A DNA stretch of 64,000 nucleotides. Source: Mycobacterium sp. D16R12. GTDB taxonomy: Bacteria; Actinomycetota; Actinomycetes; Mycobacteriales; Mycobacteriaceae. The notes beneath the pieces are model-generated. The model ran no database searches. It had not been told where the DNA came from and worked only from the letters and a program-made list of their open reading frames with translations. Of the stretch, positions 1 through 8,315 are shown in pieces. Position 1 is the stretch's first letter, and each line of letters starts with the position of its first letter. The stretch is from the NCBI RefSeq assembly GCF_002013465.1, contig NZ_MAFC01000028.1, forward strand, positions 62,001-126,000, in the 5' to 3' direction. The position numbers and the translations under genes are program-made.

Positions 1-686
1 AGCTGGTGGAGATCCGGGAAGCCGTTGCACCGTTGCTGAATCTGCATGGCCGCAATGGATTTGAAGGGCACACCACTCAGCGGGTGTACAGCGTGCTGAA
101 CAAGACGCGTGCTTGTGACCGGATTGCGGATCACCCGCGGGTGCTGGCCCTGCTCGATCGGCTTTTCCTGCCGAACTACCTGTTGTCGATGTTGCAAGTA
201 ATCAATATCCTGCCTGGTGAGCAGGCGCAAATGCTGCACACCGACGACGGCTTCTATCCGATTCCGCGTCCTCGTGCCGGTCTTGGTGCTGCAACGATCT
301 GGGCGATTGACGACTTTACCGCCGACAACGGTGCCACCGATGTCATTGCAGGCAGCCATCTTTGGGGCGAGAGGCGGCCACAGGATGTCGAGCGTGAGCC
401 CGTGGTGATGAAGGCGGGTTCCTGTGTGTTCTTCCCAGGCACGCTGTGGCACGGCGGGGGCGCCAACCGGTCCGATGCGGCCCGGCTGGCGCTGACAGCT
501 CAGTACTGCGAGCCGTGGTTGCGTCCGCAGGAGGCGTTCACCTTGTCGATGACTCGCGCCACCGTGAGAACGGTGTCTGAGGACATTCGCCGGATGCTTG
601 GGTACAGCATTCACCCGCCGTTTATCGGTCAGGTCGACGGCATGCATCCCAAAAGGCTGCTTGAACAGGACGCTCAATCGCTCTAG
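1..686 (+). CDS. Phytanoyl-CoA dioxygenase (PhyH) family protein, 5' truncated
   Basis: This is the C-terminal part of a non-haem Fe(II)/2-oxoglutarate dioxygenase of the PhyH family. The reading frame is open to the first base of the window, so the true start lies upstream; GTG at position 6 is only the first internal candidate. About 226 residues are visible, fewer than the roughly 270-300 usual for the family. An HxD metal motif is seen (HTDDGF, near residue 78 of the visible part) with the distal histidine in GTLWHGGGAN and a downstream arginine (SDAARLAL) suited to 2-oxoglutarate binding. The substrate cannot be predicted. The gene converges on the deacetylase gene; the two TAG stops share the palindrome CTAG at 683-686. 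Confidence 0.75.
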   Translation, partial: LVEIREAVAPLLNLHGRNGFEGHTTQRVYSVLNKTRACDRIADHPRVLALLDRLFLPNYLLSMLQVINILPGEQAQMLHTDDGFYPIPRPRAGLGAATIWAIDDFTADNGATDVIAGSHLWGERRPQDVEREPVVMKAGSCVFFPGTLWHGGGANRSDAARLALTAQYCEPWLRPQEAFTLSMTRATVRTVSEDIRRMLGYSIHPPFIGQVDGMHPKRLLEQDAQSL

Positions 687-1480
687 TGCTGATAGACGTC
701 GTTGAGTGTCACTGTGCGCAACTGCCGTTCCCCGATGACGTCGAGCAGCTGGTGATAGACCGTGGTTACCGGTGGGTGGTTGAGGTGGCCGATGACGATG
801 GCCTGCGGATTGAAGTACTTGCGGGCCATGTCCACGATGTATTGCGGGGTGACGACTCCGGAATCCGATAATGACCCGTACCAGAGCACCGGCGGTCCGT
901 AACCGAGCCCCTGTGTAATCAAATCGGTTGCGGCGTTGTGCTTTCCGTACGGTGGGCGGAAGAACGGCGCAGGATTGACGCCGTAGGTGTTGGTCAGGAA
1001 TTTGGTATTGCGGGTCAGCTCGTCAGCGATCTGCTCGGCGGTCAACGTCGTGAGATTCGGATGAGACCACGTGTGGTTGCCCAGCTGGATCTGCCCGCTG
1101 TCAACGAGCGGGCGAAGCAGTCCGGCGTTCTGCGTCCAGCCCGCATTCACGCCATTGACGAAGTAGGTCAAACGGATTCCGGTATCGCGTGCCAGCTGGG
1201 TGTACGCGGCGATGACGTTCGCATCGGTCCCGTCATCAAGGGTCAACGCGAGTAACCGCTGGCCGTCGGTGCGTGCAGGCAGAGCGGTCAACGCACCGCC
1301 GCCGGGTAACGGCACCCGCGTCAGCCCGCTGCTGGAAGCTCCGGCTGACGTGCCGGGGTCTGCGGCCGCAGCGGCTGATTCGACGACAGAAGCACCTACG
1401 GCGGCAGCGGCCGCCAACAGGGTCAAGAACCGACGACGGTCGAACACGACGACAGGGTAGCGCCGGAACCTGGACATCAT
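683..1480 (-). CDS. Tat-exported polysaccharide deacetylase (NodB-like)
   Basis: Predicted exported carbohydrate esterase that deacetylates a wall or surface polysaccharide. The frame can extend upstream to 1666, but the extension is low-complexity and antisense to the DUF2127 gene. The start at 1480 (two adjacent ATG codons) puts a twin-arginine signal, DRRRFLTLLAAAAAVGA, about 13 residues in. Mature-domain motifs are the catalytic and metal aspartates in LTLDDGT, the zinc histidines in LGNHTWSHPNL, and RPPYG. About 265 residues, normal for a single-domain NodB enzyme with a leader. It lies divergently, 37 nt from the DUF2127 gene. Family call is firm; substrate unknown. Confidence 0.85.
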   Translation of the reverse strand: MMSRFRRYPVVVFDRRRFLTLLAAAAAVGASVVESAAAAADPGTSAGASSSGLTRVPLPGGGALTALPARTDGQRLLALTLDDGTDANVIAAYTQLARDTGIRLTYFVNGVNAGWTQNAGLLRPLVDSGQIQLGNHTWSHPNLTTLTAEQIADELTRNTKFLTNTYGVNPAPFFRPPYGKHNAATDLITQGLGYGPPVLWYGSLSDSGVVTPQYIVDMARKYFNPQAIVIGHLNHPPVTTVYHQLLDVIGERQLRTVTLNDVYQH

Positions 1481-1517
1481 GCGGTGTCGTGGGCGGTGTC
1501 GGGCTACCGTTTCAGGC

Positions 1518-2303
1518 GTGATCGATTTTGCGCTGAGATCGTGTGGCCTACGGGGGCATGCGACATTCGCTCCCGATGAGCAGCCCCTTCGGGACCGACT
1601 GAGAGTTGAGACGCCCGCAGGGGAGGCCTGGCGATGCTTGCGGTGCGAGGCGTTTGTGGTCGGCACGCCACGCTATCGAGGACCGGCCGACACCGCACCA
1701 GAGATTCCGCGCGGTCGGCTGCTGCGCGATCGGACCTTGATGCGGCTATTGGCCGTCGAGCGGGTGTTCCGGGGTCTGGTCATCGTGCTGCTGGCCATCG
1801 GGGTCATGAAGGTCCGCGGTTCACGCGAACACCTTCAGCAGGTTTTCGAGCGGGACCTGCCGCTGATTCGCCCGCTGGCCGATCAGATCGGATGGAATCC
1901 GGATGATTCCAAGATCGTGCGCCATATCGGTGACGCGTTCTCGCTGTCGTCCTCGACACTGATGTGGGTGGCGGTGGGCCTGGCGGCGTACGCCGCGATC
2001 GAGTTCATCGAGGCCTTCGGTCTGTGGATGATGAAGCGCTGGGGTGAGTACTTCGCTGTCATCGCGACGAGTATCTTTCTGCCGCTGGAGATCTACGAGG
2101 TCATCGAGAAGCAGACGGTGCTTCGGATCCTTGCCATCGTGGTGAACGTCGCAGCGGTGGTCTGGCTGCTGTGGAGTAAGAGACTATTCGGGCTCAATGG
2201 TGGTGGAGAGGCGTACGAGAAGGAACATCGCGCCGAGAGTCTGCTGAGTGTCGAGCGGGCGGCGTTGGCAGAGAATCTGCCCGATCAACCCGTCAGGCCG
2301 TGA
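1518..2303 (+). CDS. DUF2127 family membrane protein
   Basis: Predicted integral membrane protein of the uncharacterised DUF2127 family. After a cytoplasmic N-terminal stretch with several Cys (SCGLRGH, RCLRCEAF, possibly metal binding), about four hydrophobic segments follow: FRGLVIVLLAIGVMKV, STLMWVAVGLAAYAAIEFIE, YFAVIATSIFLPLEIYEVI and LAIVVNVAAVVWLLWS. The polar/charged pattern between them (EFIEAFGLW, KRWGEY, LEIYE) is typical of DUF2127. I chose GTG 1518 because a TACCGT -10-like box (1505-1510) ends 7 nt before it, which fits a leaderless transcript; an upstream ATG at 1479 would overlap the divergent gene. Its 3' end overlaps the convergent hypothetical gene by 19 nt. Function unknown. 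Confidence 0.75.
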   Translation: MIDFALRSCGLRGHATFAPDEQPLRDRLRVETPAGEAWRCLRCEAFVVGTPRYRGPADTAPEIPRGRLLRDRTLMRLLAVERVFRGLVIVLLAIGVMKVRGSREHLQQVFERDLPLIRPLADQIGWNPDDSKIVRHIGDAFSLSSSTLMWVAVGLAAYAAIEFIEAFGLWMMKRWGEYFAVIATSIFLPLEIYEVIEKQTVLRILAIVVNVAAVVWLLWSKRLFGLNGGGEAYEKEHRAESLLSVERAALAENLPDQPVRP

Positions 2304-2824
2304 CTCGCCAACCAATCGTCGACGGTGATCGCGGTCGTGACCACGTCGAGGTCCAGGACCAGACGGGTCTGGCTGTTGATCATCTGCACAGCGCGGTCGC
2401 AGACGGCGATGGACTCACGGCGCACGGCGGCATCGATCGCGTCGTTGATGTCTGAGGGCAGCTTCGTCGAGTCTTGGGTGAGCCGTTCGGCCGTTCGCGC
2501 GGCAGTATTGGCGATTTCACGCAACGTGTGATGAGCATGGCGACGGACCGTCTCGACGTGGGTGATTCTGTGGGCCAACGCGAGATATTTCTGGCGAGAG
2601 TCTGATTCCGGCGCGTGCCGCCGACCGAGCCGATTGGCGGCCTCACGAATTCTGTCTGAATCATCGACGGCCTCGAAGGCGAGGTAGAAGCCTGCTACGG
2701 CGCGTCCGATCGGCGTCGAGGTGTCGACGGCGGGAGAAGCGGGCCGGGGCGGGCGCTGGGATGAGCCAGGCTCGGGCGGGGAAGAGTCAACGAGCGACGG
2801 TAAGGCGCACCGCGGGACATCCAT
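2285..2824 (-). CDS. Hypothetical helical protein, 179 aa
   Basis: I do not recognise a family. The product is soluble-looking. A Pro/Ser-rich N-terminus of about 40 residues is followed by a mostly helical body rich in Arg/Ala/Asp with regularly spaced hydrophobics (HAHHTLREIANTAARTAERL, DAIDAAVRRESIAVCDRAVQ). There is no signal peptide or membrane segment. The start is the ATG at 2824; the ribosome site is poor (GGACGG close by), and an internal start after the proline-rich part is possible. It lies just downstream of, and on the same strand as, the CtaG-PAP2 pair, 72 nt from ctaG, and overlaps the DUF2127 gene tail-to-tail. Confidence 0.55.
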   Translation of the reverse strand: MDVPRCALPSLVDSSPPEPGSSQRPPRPASPAVDTSTPIGRAVAGFYLAFEAVDDSDRIREAANRLGRRHAPESDSRQKYLALAHRITHVETVRRHAHHTLREIANTAARTAERLTQDSTKLPSDINDAIDAAVRRESIAVCDRAVQMINSQTRLVLDLDVVTTAITVDDWLASHGLTG

Positions 2825-2896
2825 CCGTCCATACTGCCCGAAAAATAGACGGAGTGTACAGAAGTTCGCTGGGAAAGATACCGTCCGAGGGGACTG

Positions 2897-3856
2897 TCAG
2901 CGTCTTCCGTATCGCTCTCGCAGCTGTGGGTCGTTCTCCCACCATAGTGTCGGTGTAGCCGGATCCTCGGCTGTCGCGTTGCCCGAGTCGCGTGAATTCT
3001 GTTCGCACTGGTCGAGTTCAGCGTCGATCTGCGCGGCCTGTGCCTTGTCGTCGGCAGATAAGGCGCGCATGAGTACCAGCAAGAAGGGCAGTCCGAGGAC
3101 ATCTCCCAAGATCCAGAGAATGCCCGCACCCAAGGTCTGATCAGTTCGTAGATCCGGCCCCCAGGTGCGGTGCTGCGCCAGATAGTAGGTTGACGCCACA
3201 AGCGGGCCCTGCCACAGCACCAAGCCCAAGACCCCGTCGCCGATCGTCTCGGCCACACTGATCAGCAGCGATATCAGCTGCGGATATTTATGAGGTACGG
3301 GGTCTACCTGCAGGCGCGCGTAGAAGTACGCAAACCCGATCAATGCCAATGCCATTCGTGTCATCGCACCGAGCAAGCCATGGGTGAGCGATGCTGTGTA
3401 CCAGGGCGTCAGATAGAGCAACCAGGGTGTGGCCAACATGGCCAGGGATGTCGTGAGCGGGTGAGTCAAGCCCCTTGCGGGTGCCGACGACAGTGCTCGA
3501 TCAAATCTGGCCAGCCCGGTCGGTCGTAGCGCGCCACGCAGAACGGTGACCGGCCGGCCGAGGGCCAAGAAGAACGGTACGACCAGTAGCAGCAAGACAA
3601 CCTGTAATGCCCGCATCCAGAACAGCACGTGGGCGTAGACGCCGACCACGCTCATGCATGCGAGCACCCAGCATCCGAGTCCGGCGAAGAAGCAACTCGC
3701 CCATACGCGACTGACATCCGATTGGCGACGCCCCGCACGAGTCAGGGCCCAGCCGTATCCAGTACCGAGGGAGATGACGCAGAGAGCTGCCACTGCATCG
3801 AAATGCCATGCACGCCATACCATCACCCAGGTGAGTGGCTCCGTGAACGAGAACAT
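2897..3856 (-). CDS. CtaG-like cytochrome c oxidase assembly family protein (caa3_CtaG)
   Basis: Polytopic membrane protein of the caa3-type CtaG family, linked to copper delivery and assembly of haem-copper oxidases. Of its 319 residues, the first 250 form about seven hydrophobic segments, with family-typical stretches WHFDAVAALCVISLGTGYGWAL near the N-terminus, VVPFFLALGRPV, LYLTPWYTASLTHGLLG and AGILWILGDVLGLPFLLVL. The C-terminal 60 residues are charged and cytoplasmic (DDKAQAAQIDAELDQCEQ). The start ATG (3854-3856) lies 1 nt from the stop of the upstream PAP2 gene, so the two are translationally coupled. Mycobacteria carry several paralogues, so a direct role in aa3 oxidase assembly is not certain. 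Confidence 0.75.
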   Translation of the reverse strand: MFSFTEPLTWVMVWRAWHFDAVAALCVISLGTGYGWALTRAGRRQSDVSRVWASCFFAGLGCWVLACMSVVGVYAHVLFWMRALQVVLLLLVVPFFLALGRPVTVLRGALRPTGLARFDRALSSAPARGLTHPLTTSLAMLATPWLLYLTPWYTASLTHGLLGAMTRMALALIGFAYFYARLQVDPVPHKYPQLISLLISVAETIGDGVLGLVLWQGPLVASTYYLAQHRTWGPDLRTDQTLGAGILWILGDVLGLPFLLVLMRALSADDKAQAAQIDAELDQCEQNSRDSGNATAEDPATPTLWWENDPQLRERYGRR

Positions 3857-3857
3857 C

Positions 3858-4541
3858 TCAGGCCGCGGGGCGAGGGGATCGGGTGGTCATCGGTGTCTCG
3901 TGAAGGGTCGCGGCCGCGATCGTCACCACTGACGTCGACAGCACCACTGCCGCCAAGACGTCGACCACCCAGTGGTCTCCGAGGTAGAGGCGACTGCTGG
4001 CCACCAACATCACCGCCACTACGGCGCCCGACAGGGCTGCCGGGCGTCGCCAGCCGCGATGACGGTACGCGACCACCACGGTCAACATTCCGACAAGAGC
4101 GGTGGTACCCGTGACATGTCCGGAGGGAAAGGACCAGCCGGTTTCGGCGACCAACTGAGTGCTGTGAGGTGGACGGTGCTCTCCCACTGCCCATTTCGCC
4201 GCCGCGGCAAGAAGGAACGCTGATATGACGGCCGCGGCTACGGTGGCCGCGGTTCTTAAGGAGCGCGTGAAGCGCCAAATCGCCAGTGTTGCAATAACCG
4301 TGGCGACGGACACCATCGCCGGGCTACCGATGTGGGTGACGTCAACCGCGGCAGAGGTGAGCCAACTGTGCCGGTGGATCACCAACCAGCCCAGCGTGCG
4401 GTGATCGAGGTTGGTGCCTGAGCCGTAGTGGTGCGCTATCGCTGCAAGTGTCGCGAAAACTACGAACAGCGCTGCCGCGAGAATCGCAGCGCTTCGCGCG
4501 ACCGTCGTTACGGGTCGAAGGTTCCGCAGGCTGAATGTCAT
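3858..4541 (-). CDS. PAP2-family membrane phosphatase
   Basis: Membrane phosphatase of the PAP2 superfamily, which removes phosphate from lipid phosphates such as undecaprenyl-PP, PA or phosphatidylglycerol-phosphate at the membrane face. All three signature motifs are present: KWAVGEHRPP (KxxxxxxRP), SFPSGHVTG (PSGH) and SRLYLGDHWVVD (SRxxxxxHxxxD), with about six hydrophobic helices in 227 residues. The start ATG 4541 is preceded by GAAGGA with 6 nt spacing. It is the first gene of the PAP2-ctaG pair. Substrate unassigned. Confidence 0.85.
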   Translation of the reverse strand: MTFSLRNLRPVTTVARSAAILAAALFVVFATLAAIAHHYGSGTNLDHRTLGWLVIHRHSWLTSAAVDVTHIGSPAMVSVATVIATLAIWRFTRSLRTAATVAAAVISAFLLAAAAKWAVGEHRPPHSTQLVAETGWSFPSGHVTGTTALVGMLTVVVAYRHRGWRRPAALSGAVVAVMLVASSRLYLGDHWVVDVLAAVVLSTSVVTIAAATLHETPMTTRSPRPAA

Positions 4542-4613
4542 CGTGTCCTTCTCATCGATTCCGGGACCGACGAATGAGGCTAGATCTCTTCCCTGCGAAT
4601 CTGCTGTCAGCGC

Positions 4614-5786
4614 TCACGAGTCTTCGGCCAAGAGTCGCTGGTTGAGAGTGGCTGCTCGAAGTGTCAGGTGATTGCGTTCGGCGAGGTTGTGGGCTTGGGT
4701 GGCGGCGTCTGCGTAAAGCCGCGCGGCTGTGGCGAGGTCTCCGGCGCGCTCGTGAAGGTACGCCGAGGAAGCGATGTACCGGGGGAGGGCCGCATCGAGT
4801 GAGTCAAGTGCGGCGAGACCGGCCCGTGGACCGTCCGCCTCGCCGACGGCGACCGCGCGATTAAGCCGTACAACTGGGCTGTCGGTGAGCCGGACCAGTT
4901 CGTCGTACCACTCGACGATCTGCACCCAGTCCGTCTCGGCGGCGATCCGCGCATCGGCGTGCAGCGCCGCGATCGCGGCTTGTGCCTGATACTCGCCAAG
5001 CCGATCGCGCGCCAACGCGGCCTGAAGCACGGCCACGCCCTGGGTGATCAGATCGCCGCGCCATAAACCGCGGTCTTGGTCGGTCAGCGTCACGAGACTG
5101 CCGTCGGCGCGGATGCGGGCCGGGCGCCTGGCGTGATGGAGTAGGAACAGCGCGAGTAGGCCGGCGACCTCCTCATCGTCGGTCGTCGCGGCAAGCTGCC
5201 GGGCAAGCCGGATGGCTTCGGCCGCAAGGTCGACGTCGCCGCTGTATCCCTCGTTGAACACCAGGTACAGCACGCGCAGCACCGTGCCCAGATCGCCGGG
5301 GCGATCGAATCGAATATCGCTCACTGTTCGTTTAGCGCGCGAAATCCGTTGGGCCATTGTCGTTTCGGGCACGAGGTAGGCCTGTGCGATTTGGCGGGTG
5401 GTGAGGCCGCCGACGGCCCGCAAGGTCAGCGCGACCGCTGATGCAGGGGACAGGCGCGGATGCGCGCACAGGAAGTAGAGCTGCAGCGTGTCGTCCGCAG
5501 CCGCCGCTGGTCCCGGGGGCGGTTCGTCAGTGGCTCCGTGCTCACGGTTTCGTCGGGCGGCATCGGATCGCGCGATATCGACGAAACAGCGCCAGGCGGT
5601 GGTGATCAGCCAGCCCTTGGCGTCGTCGGGTTGCCGCGACGGCCACGTTTGGAGGGCGCGGATCAATGCCTCCTGCACAGCGTCCTCTGCGGTGGCGAAG
5701 TCCGCCCCACGGCGCACAAGCACCGCCAGCACGCCGGGGATCAGGTTCCGCAGCTGGACCTCGTCCACCGCAGCAGCGGCCATCAA
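4614..5786 (-). CDS. ECF42-type RNA polymerase sigma factor with C-terminal TPR-like domain
   Basis: Extracytoplasmic-function sigma factor. Region 2 lies at about residues 15-75 (AEDAVQEALIRALQTW, GWLITTAWRCFVDIARSDAARR) and region 4 at about 115-165 (LRAVGGLTTRQIAQAYLVPE, TMAQRISRAKRTV). An approximately 200-residue helical extension follows (DUF6596/TPR-like, LNRAVAVGEADGPRAGLAAL, DLATAARLYADA). This architecture, with a YCII/DGPF gene immediately upstream, defines the ECF42 group. Such sigmas have no classical anti-sigma; the C-terminal extension is the known control element (established for the group). The start overlaps the YCII stop by 4 nt (ATGA). An ECF42-like promoter precedes the pair. 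Confidence 0.88.
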   Translation of the reverse strand: MMAAAAVDEVQLRNLIPGVLAVLVRRGADFATAEDAVQEALIRALQTWPSRQPDDAKGWLITTAWRCFVDIARSDAARRNREHGATDEPPPGPAAAADDTLQLYFLCAHPRLSPASAVALTLRAVGGLTTRQIAQAYLVPETTMAQRISRAKRTVSDIRFDRPGDLGTVLRVLYLVFNEGYSGDVDLAAEAIRLARQLAATTDDEEVAGLLALFLLHHARRPARIRADGSLVTLTDQDRGLWRGDLITQGVAVLQAALARDRLGEYQAQAAIAALHADARIAAETDWVQIVEWYDELVRLTDSPVVRLNRAVAVGEADGPRAGLAALDSLDAALPRYIASSAYLHERAGDLATAARLYADAATQAHNLAERNHLTLRAATLNQRLLAEDS

Positions 5787-6190
5787 TCCAGTTCGCAGTG
5801 CGCGGCTGCCATGAACGGCCGAACCTCAAGCCATTCGTGGATCGGCTCGCCGCCGGCTCCGGGGGCCGCCGACAATTCACCGGCAACCTCAACGGCGCGC
5901 TCATACGAATCCACGTCGATGATCATCCAGCCCGCGATCAAATCCTTGGTCTCCGCGAACGGGCCGTCGGTCACCGGAGGCTTACCCTCGCCGTCGGAGC
6001 GAACCCAGGCGCCTTCCGGTGTCAGGGCCTGGGCGTCGATGAACTCGCCGGTGCCCTCCAGTCGGGCCGCGAGGTCGTTCATGTATTGAATGTGCGCCTG
6101 AACTTCGGCGGGCGTCCACTGATCCATCGGAACGCAATTGACCGCGGCGGGTGCACCGCGATAGTGCTTGAGCAGCAAGTACTTGGCCAT
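5783..6190 (-). CDS. YCII/DGPF-family protein, ECF42 partner
   Basis: Small soluble ferredoxin-fold protein of the YCII family. It carries the signature VTDGPFAETKDLIAGWMIID (about residues 70-90), the motif that names DGPF proteins, and ends in IHEWLEVRPFM. Length (135 aa) is typical. The ATG at 6190 has GGGAG about 6 nt upstream. It is the first gene of a two-gene unit with the ECF42 sigma factor, overlapping it by 4 nt. In other actinobacteria DGPF genes are the conserved neighbours and targets of ECF42; their biochemical role is unknown. Confidence 0.85.
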   Translation of the reverse strand: MAKYLLLKHYRGAPAAVNCVPMDQWTPAEVQAHIQYMNDLAARLEGTGEFIDAQALTPEGAWVRSDGEGKPPVTDGPFAETKDLIAGWMIIDVDSYERAVEVAGELSAAPGAGGEPIHEWLEVRPFMAAAHCELD

Positions 6191-6236
6191 GACGATCTCC
6201 CTTCGTTCGCGACCCTAGTTGGTCGCTCACCCCTGG

Positions 6237-6263
6237 GACGGAACCATTGGGCCGTTGTCGACA
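6237..6263 (-). promoter_or_regulatory. Candidate ECF42 autoregulated promoter (TGTCGA-N17-CGTC)
   Basis: On the minus strand TGTCGA (6263-6258) is followed by a 17-nt spacer and CGTC (6240-6237), placing transcription start about 40 nt before the YCII ATG. As I recall, ECF42 promoters have TGTCGA at -35 and CG(A/T)C at -10, so this would be the operon's own promoter. Match by eye only. Confidence 0.5.
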
Positions 6264-6337
6264 TCTGCCTTGGAGCTTTCTCGGATATGTCTTGAGAAAG
6301 CTGACCCATCGCAGTCGCGGAATGCGATAGTAAACGC

Positions 6338-6775
6338 GTGTCTAATAGCGTTTTCTCGGGCAGGGTCGCGGCGGTGATGGCACGGGTCGCGTCGCTTCTT
6401 GGTCCTGATGCCATGAGGATCGTTGCGCGGGTCATGAAGTTGGTCAATGTCGTGCCGCGACTGTTCGCGCCGCGGATGAAACACATGGCCGTCATCGAGC
6501 ACATCGGCCGCACGTCAGGGAAGCGGTATCGCACCCCGGTCATGAGCTTCGTCGAAGGCGGCTACCTGTCTGTCGTCCTGAATTACGGCGCGAGGGCAGA
6601 TTGGGTTCGTAACGTTCAAGCGGCCGGATCGGCAGGCGTGGATTATCGGGGAAGACGCTACCAGCTGACGAATCCTCTTGTACTGCCATTAGATTCGTTG
6701 GATCTGCCGGCGCCTGTGCGGGCGATCCGAGTGTCGGCCAAGAGTGCATTGCATGGCAGGCTATCCGAGGCATGA
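6338..6775 (+). CDS. Ddn-like deazaflavin (F420)-dependent nitroreductase family protein
   Basis: Split-beta-barrel protein of the mycobacterial nitroreductase/F420H2-dependent quinone reductase family, related to Ddn. The core pattern is present: IEHIGRTSGKRYRTPVMSF (about residues 53-71), then LNYGARADWVRNVQAAG and VDYRGRRYQLTNP, the family's cofactor-binding stretch. 145 residues, normal length. GTG 6338 is the first start; GATAGT ends 6 nt before it, which could be a leaderless -10. An alternative ATG lies at 6377. It converges on the glycosyltransferase with 7 nt between stops. Substrate unknown. Confidence 0.75.
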   Translation: MSNSVFSGRVAAVMARVASLLGPDAMRIVARVMKLVNVVPRLFAPRMKHMAVIEHIGRTSGKRYRTPVMSFVEGGYLSVVLNYGARADWVRNVQAAGSAGVDYRGRRYQLTNPLVLPLDSLDLPAPVRAIRVSAKSALHGRLSEA

Positions 6776-6782
6776 CAGAGGT

Positions 6783-7883
6783 TCACGCCGCTGTATGTGG
6801 TTGCGCAGCAGATGGTACGAGGATCAGTTCCTCGAGTTGGCGAACGATCGTTGCCGGTGAGATCGGCAGCGGTGCGGAGAACACCGCCAGTAGTGCGTCG
6901 ACGGACTGACCGACCGTGAACCTGTTGCGAGCGTCGTGACGGGTCGACGATGGAAGCGATCCACTGGTGATGGCCTCGCGGATGCCCCGGGCCAGCGCTT
7001 CGGCATTGTCCGGTGCGACAAGAATTACTCCGCCGCAGTCTGTTTCGGGTAGTCCTCCGTCGTCGGATGCGATCACGCGGCAACCGGAGTGTTGGGCCTC
7101 GATCGAGACGATGCCGAAGGTCTCGTGCCAGTACTGACTGTTGGACGGCATGACCACGATGTCATGTTCGGTCATCAGTGCAGCCATCGTGGTCGGCGTC
7201 TTGCAGGTGGGAACTACGGAGATCCCGGGGTGCTGGCGCAGTAGTCGCTCGATGATCCTTCCCTGCGGCTTGTCGGCACCGGCAGTGGTCGCGGTGAAGC
7301 TGAGTTCGCTGTCTTGTTCGATGATGTCGATGTGCAGCGTCTCGAGGAGGGTGTAGATGCCCTTCTCCGGACTGAGTCTGCCGGCGAAGAGGATTCGGGT
7401 TCTGCCCGTCTCGTTCCTGGGTCGGGGCCGCGTGCCGAAGCAGGGTTCGGCGAACGGGTAGACGACGCTGATCGTCGCGATGTCGACGTCCAGATAGTTC
7501 GACCACAGCCGGGCCGCGTAGCGGCTGGTGGCGATCAGCACCCGATCGCGGGTTCCGTTGATAGCGAACGCTTTGTAGCGTTCCCGGATGGGTGGCGGGT
7601 TGTGCAGGATCAGGAACGCCGGACGCTTGGTCTCCACGATATGGGGTTCGTTGACGAAGACAACGGTGCCGTCGAGCTCACTCACGTCGGCCAGCGTCGA
7701 CAGCGACTGGAACGGGATGTCACTGAAGTCACGTCGGCCGTCCTCGACACCCAGGCCGATCGTGACCACTTGAGCTGGTATGTGGCGCCGATTCAGTTCT
7801 CGGACTTGTCCGACGGTGTAGTTTTCTGAGCCGCCGGTACCCGCCGGAAGAGCGTTTCCTGGAGACCAAATGAACGAGATCAT
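6783..7883 (-). CDS. GT4-family glycosyltransferase
   Basis: Retaining GT-B glycosyltransferase of family 4 (glycosyl transferases group 1). The N-terminal half has the acceptor-side start ISFIWSPGNALPAGTGGSEN. The donor half begins RILFAGRLSPEKGIYTLLET (about residues 165-185), and the EX7E-type catalytic motif is HETFGIVSIEAQ with downstream GGLPE. About 366 residues. ATG 7883 is preferred over GTG 7889 because CAGGG lies 8 nt upstream of it. It is monocistronic with a long upstream region. Donor and product (lipid glycoside or polysaccharide) cannot be told. Confidence 0.8.
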   Translation of the reverse strand: MISFIWSPGNALPAGTGGSENYTVGQVRELNRRHIPAQVVTIGLGVEDGRRDFSDIPFQSLSTLADVSELDGTVVFVNEPHIVETKRPAFLILHNPPPIRERYKAFAINGTRDRVLIATSRYAARLWSNYLDVDIATISVVYPFAEPCFGTRPRPRNETGRTRILFAGRLSPEKGIYTLLETLHIDIIEQDSELSFTATTAGADKPQGRIIERLLRQHPGISVVPTCKTPTTMAALMTEHDIVVMPSNSQYWHETFGIVSIEAQHSGCRVIASDDGGLPETDCGGVILVAPDNAEALARGIREAITSGSLPSSTRHDARNRFTVGQSVDALLAVFSAPLPISPATIVRQLEELILVPSAAQPHTAA

Positions 7884-8315
7884 TTGCACTGCCCTGCTTT
7901 TCAGTTTTCAACGGTCGTCTTGGGGCACGGCGACGACTACAGGGAACCGCTCCCGGGAGGCCGGGGTTGGTGAGTCTGCATAGGGACCGCTCACTGAGCA
8001 ACGACGCGGTTCCCATGCGAATGCAATCTCACTCGAGGTCGACCGCGACGAACCGACCGAACGCACGACACGAAATAAGGTGGTGATACGGACAATCCCG
8101 CGGCCCGCGACGGGGCATGCGGAACAATCCTTTGGTGAAATGCTCGAAACCAGGATGTCGGCGAGAAGGCTACGACAATCTCCATGGTGAACAAAGACAA
8201 CTAGCCGAACGGTAACACACAAGGGCGATGTCGGCATGACCAGTCAGGCCACGGGATATGGGGCACCGCTCATGTTCTCAACGAACTCTCAGTGCCCGAT
8301 GGGCATTGTCGGGGC
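7884..8315. other. Intergenic region, divergent promoters expected
   Basis: About 430 nt between the leftward glycosyltransferase and the rightward TCS operon. Reading frames here show no family features, signal peptides or ribosome sites. Just before the next gene TGCCC-GAT-GGGCA (8293-8305) forms a short inverted repeat that could be an operator. No convincing -35/-10 pair was found by eye. Confidence 0.4.

Noticed and set aside
7908-8237. 109-aa frame upstream of the glycosyltransferase
   Set aside because: No start signal, no hydrophobic core or domain pattern; composition is typical of random high-GC frame.
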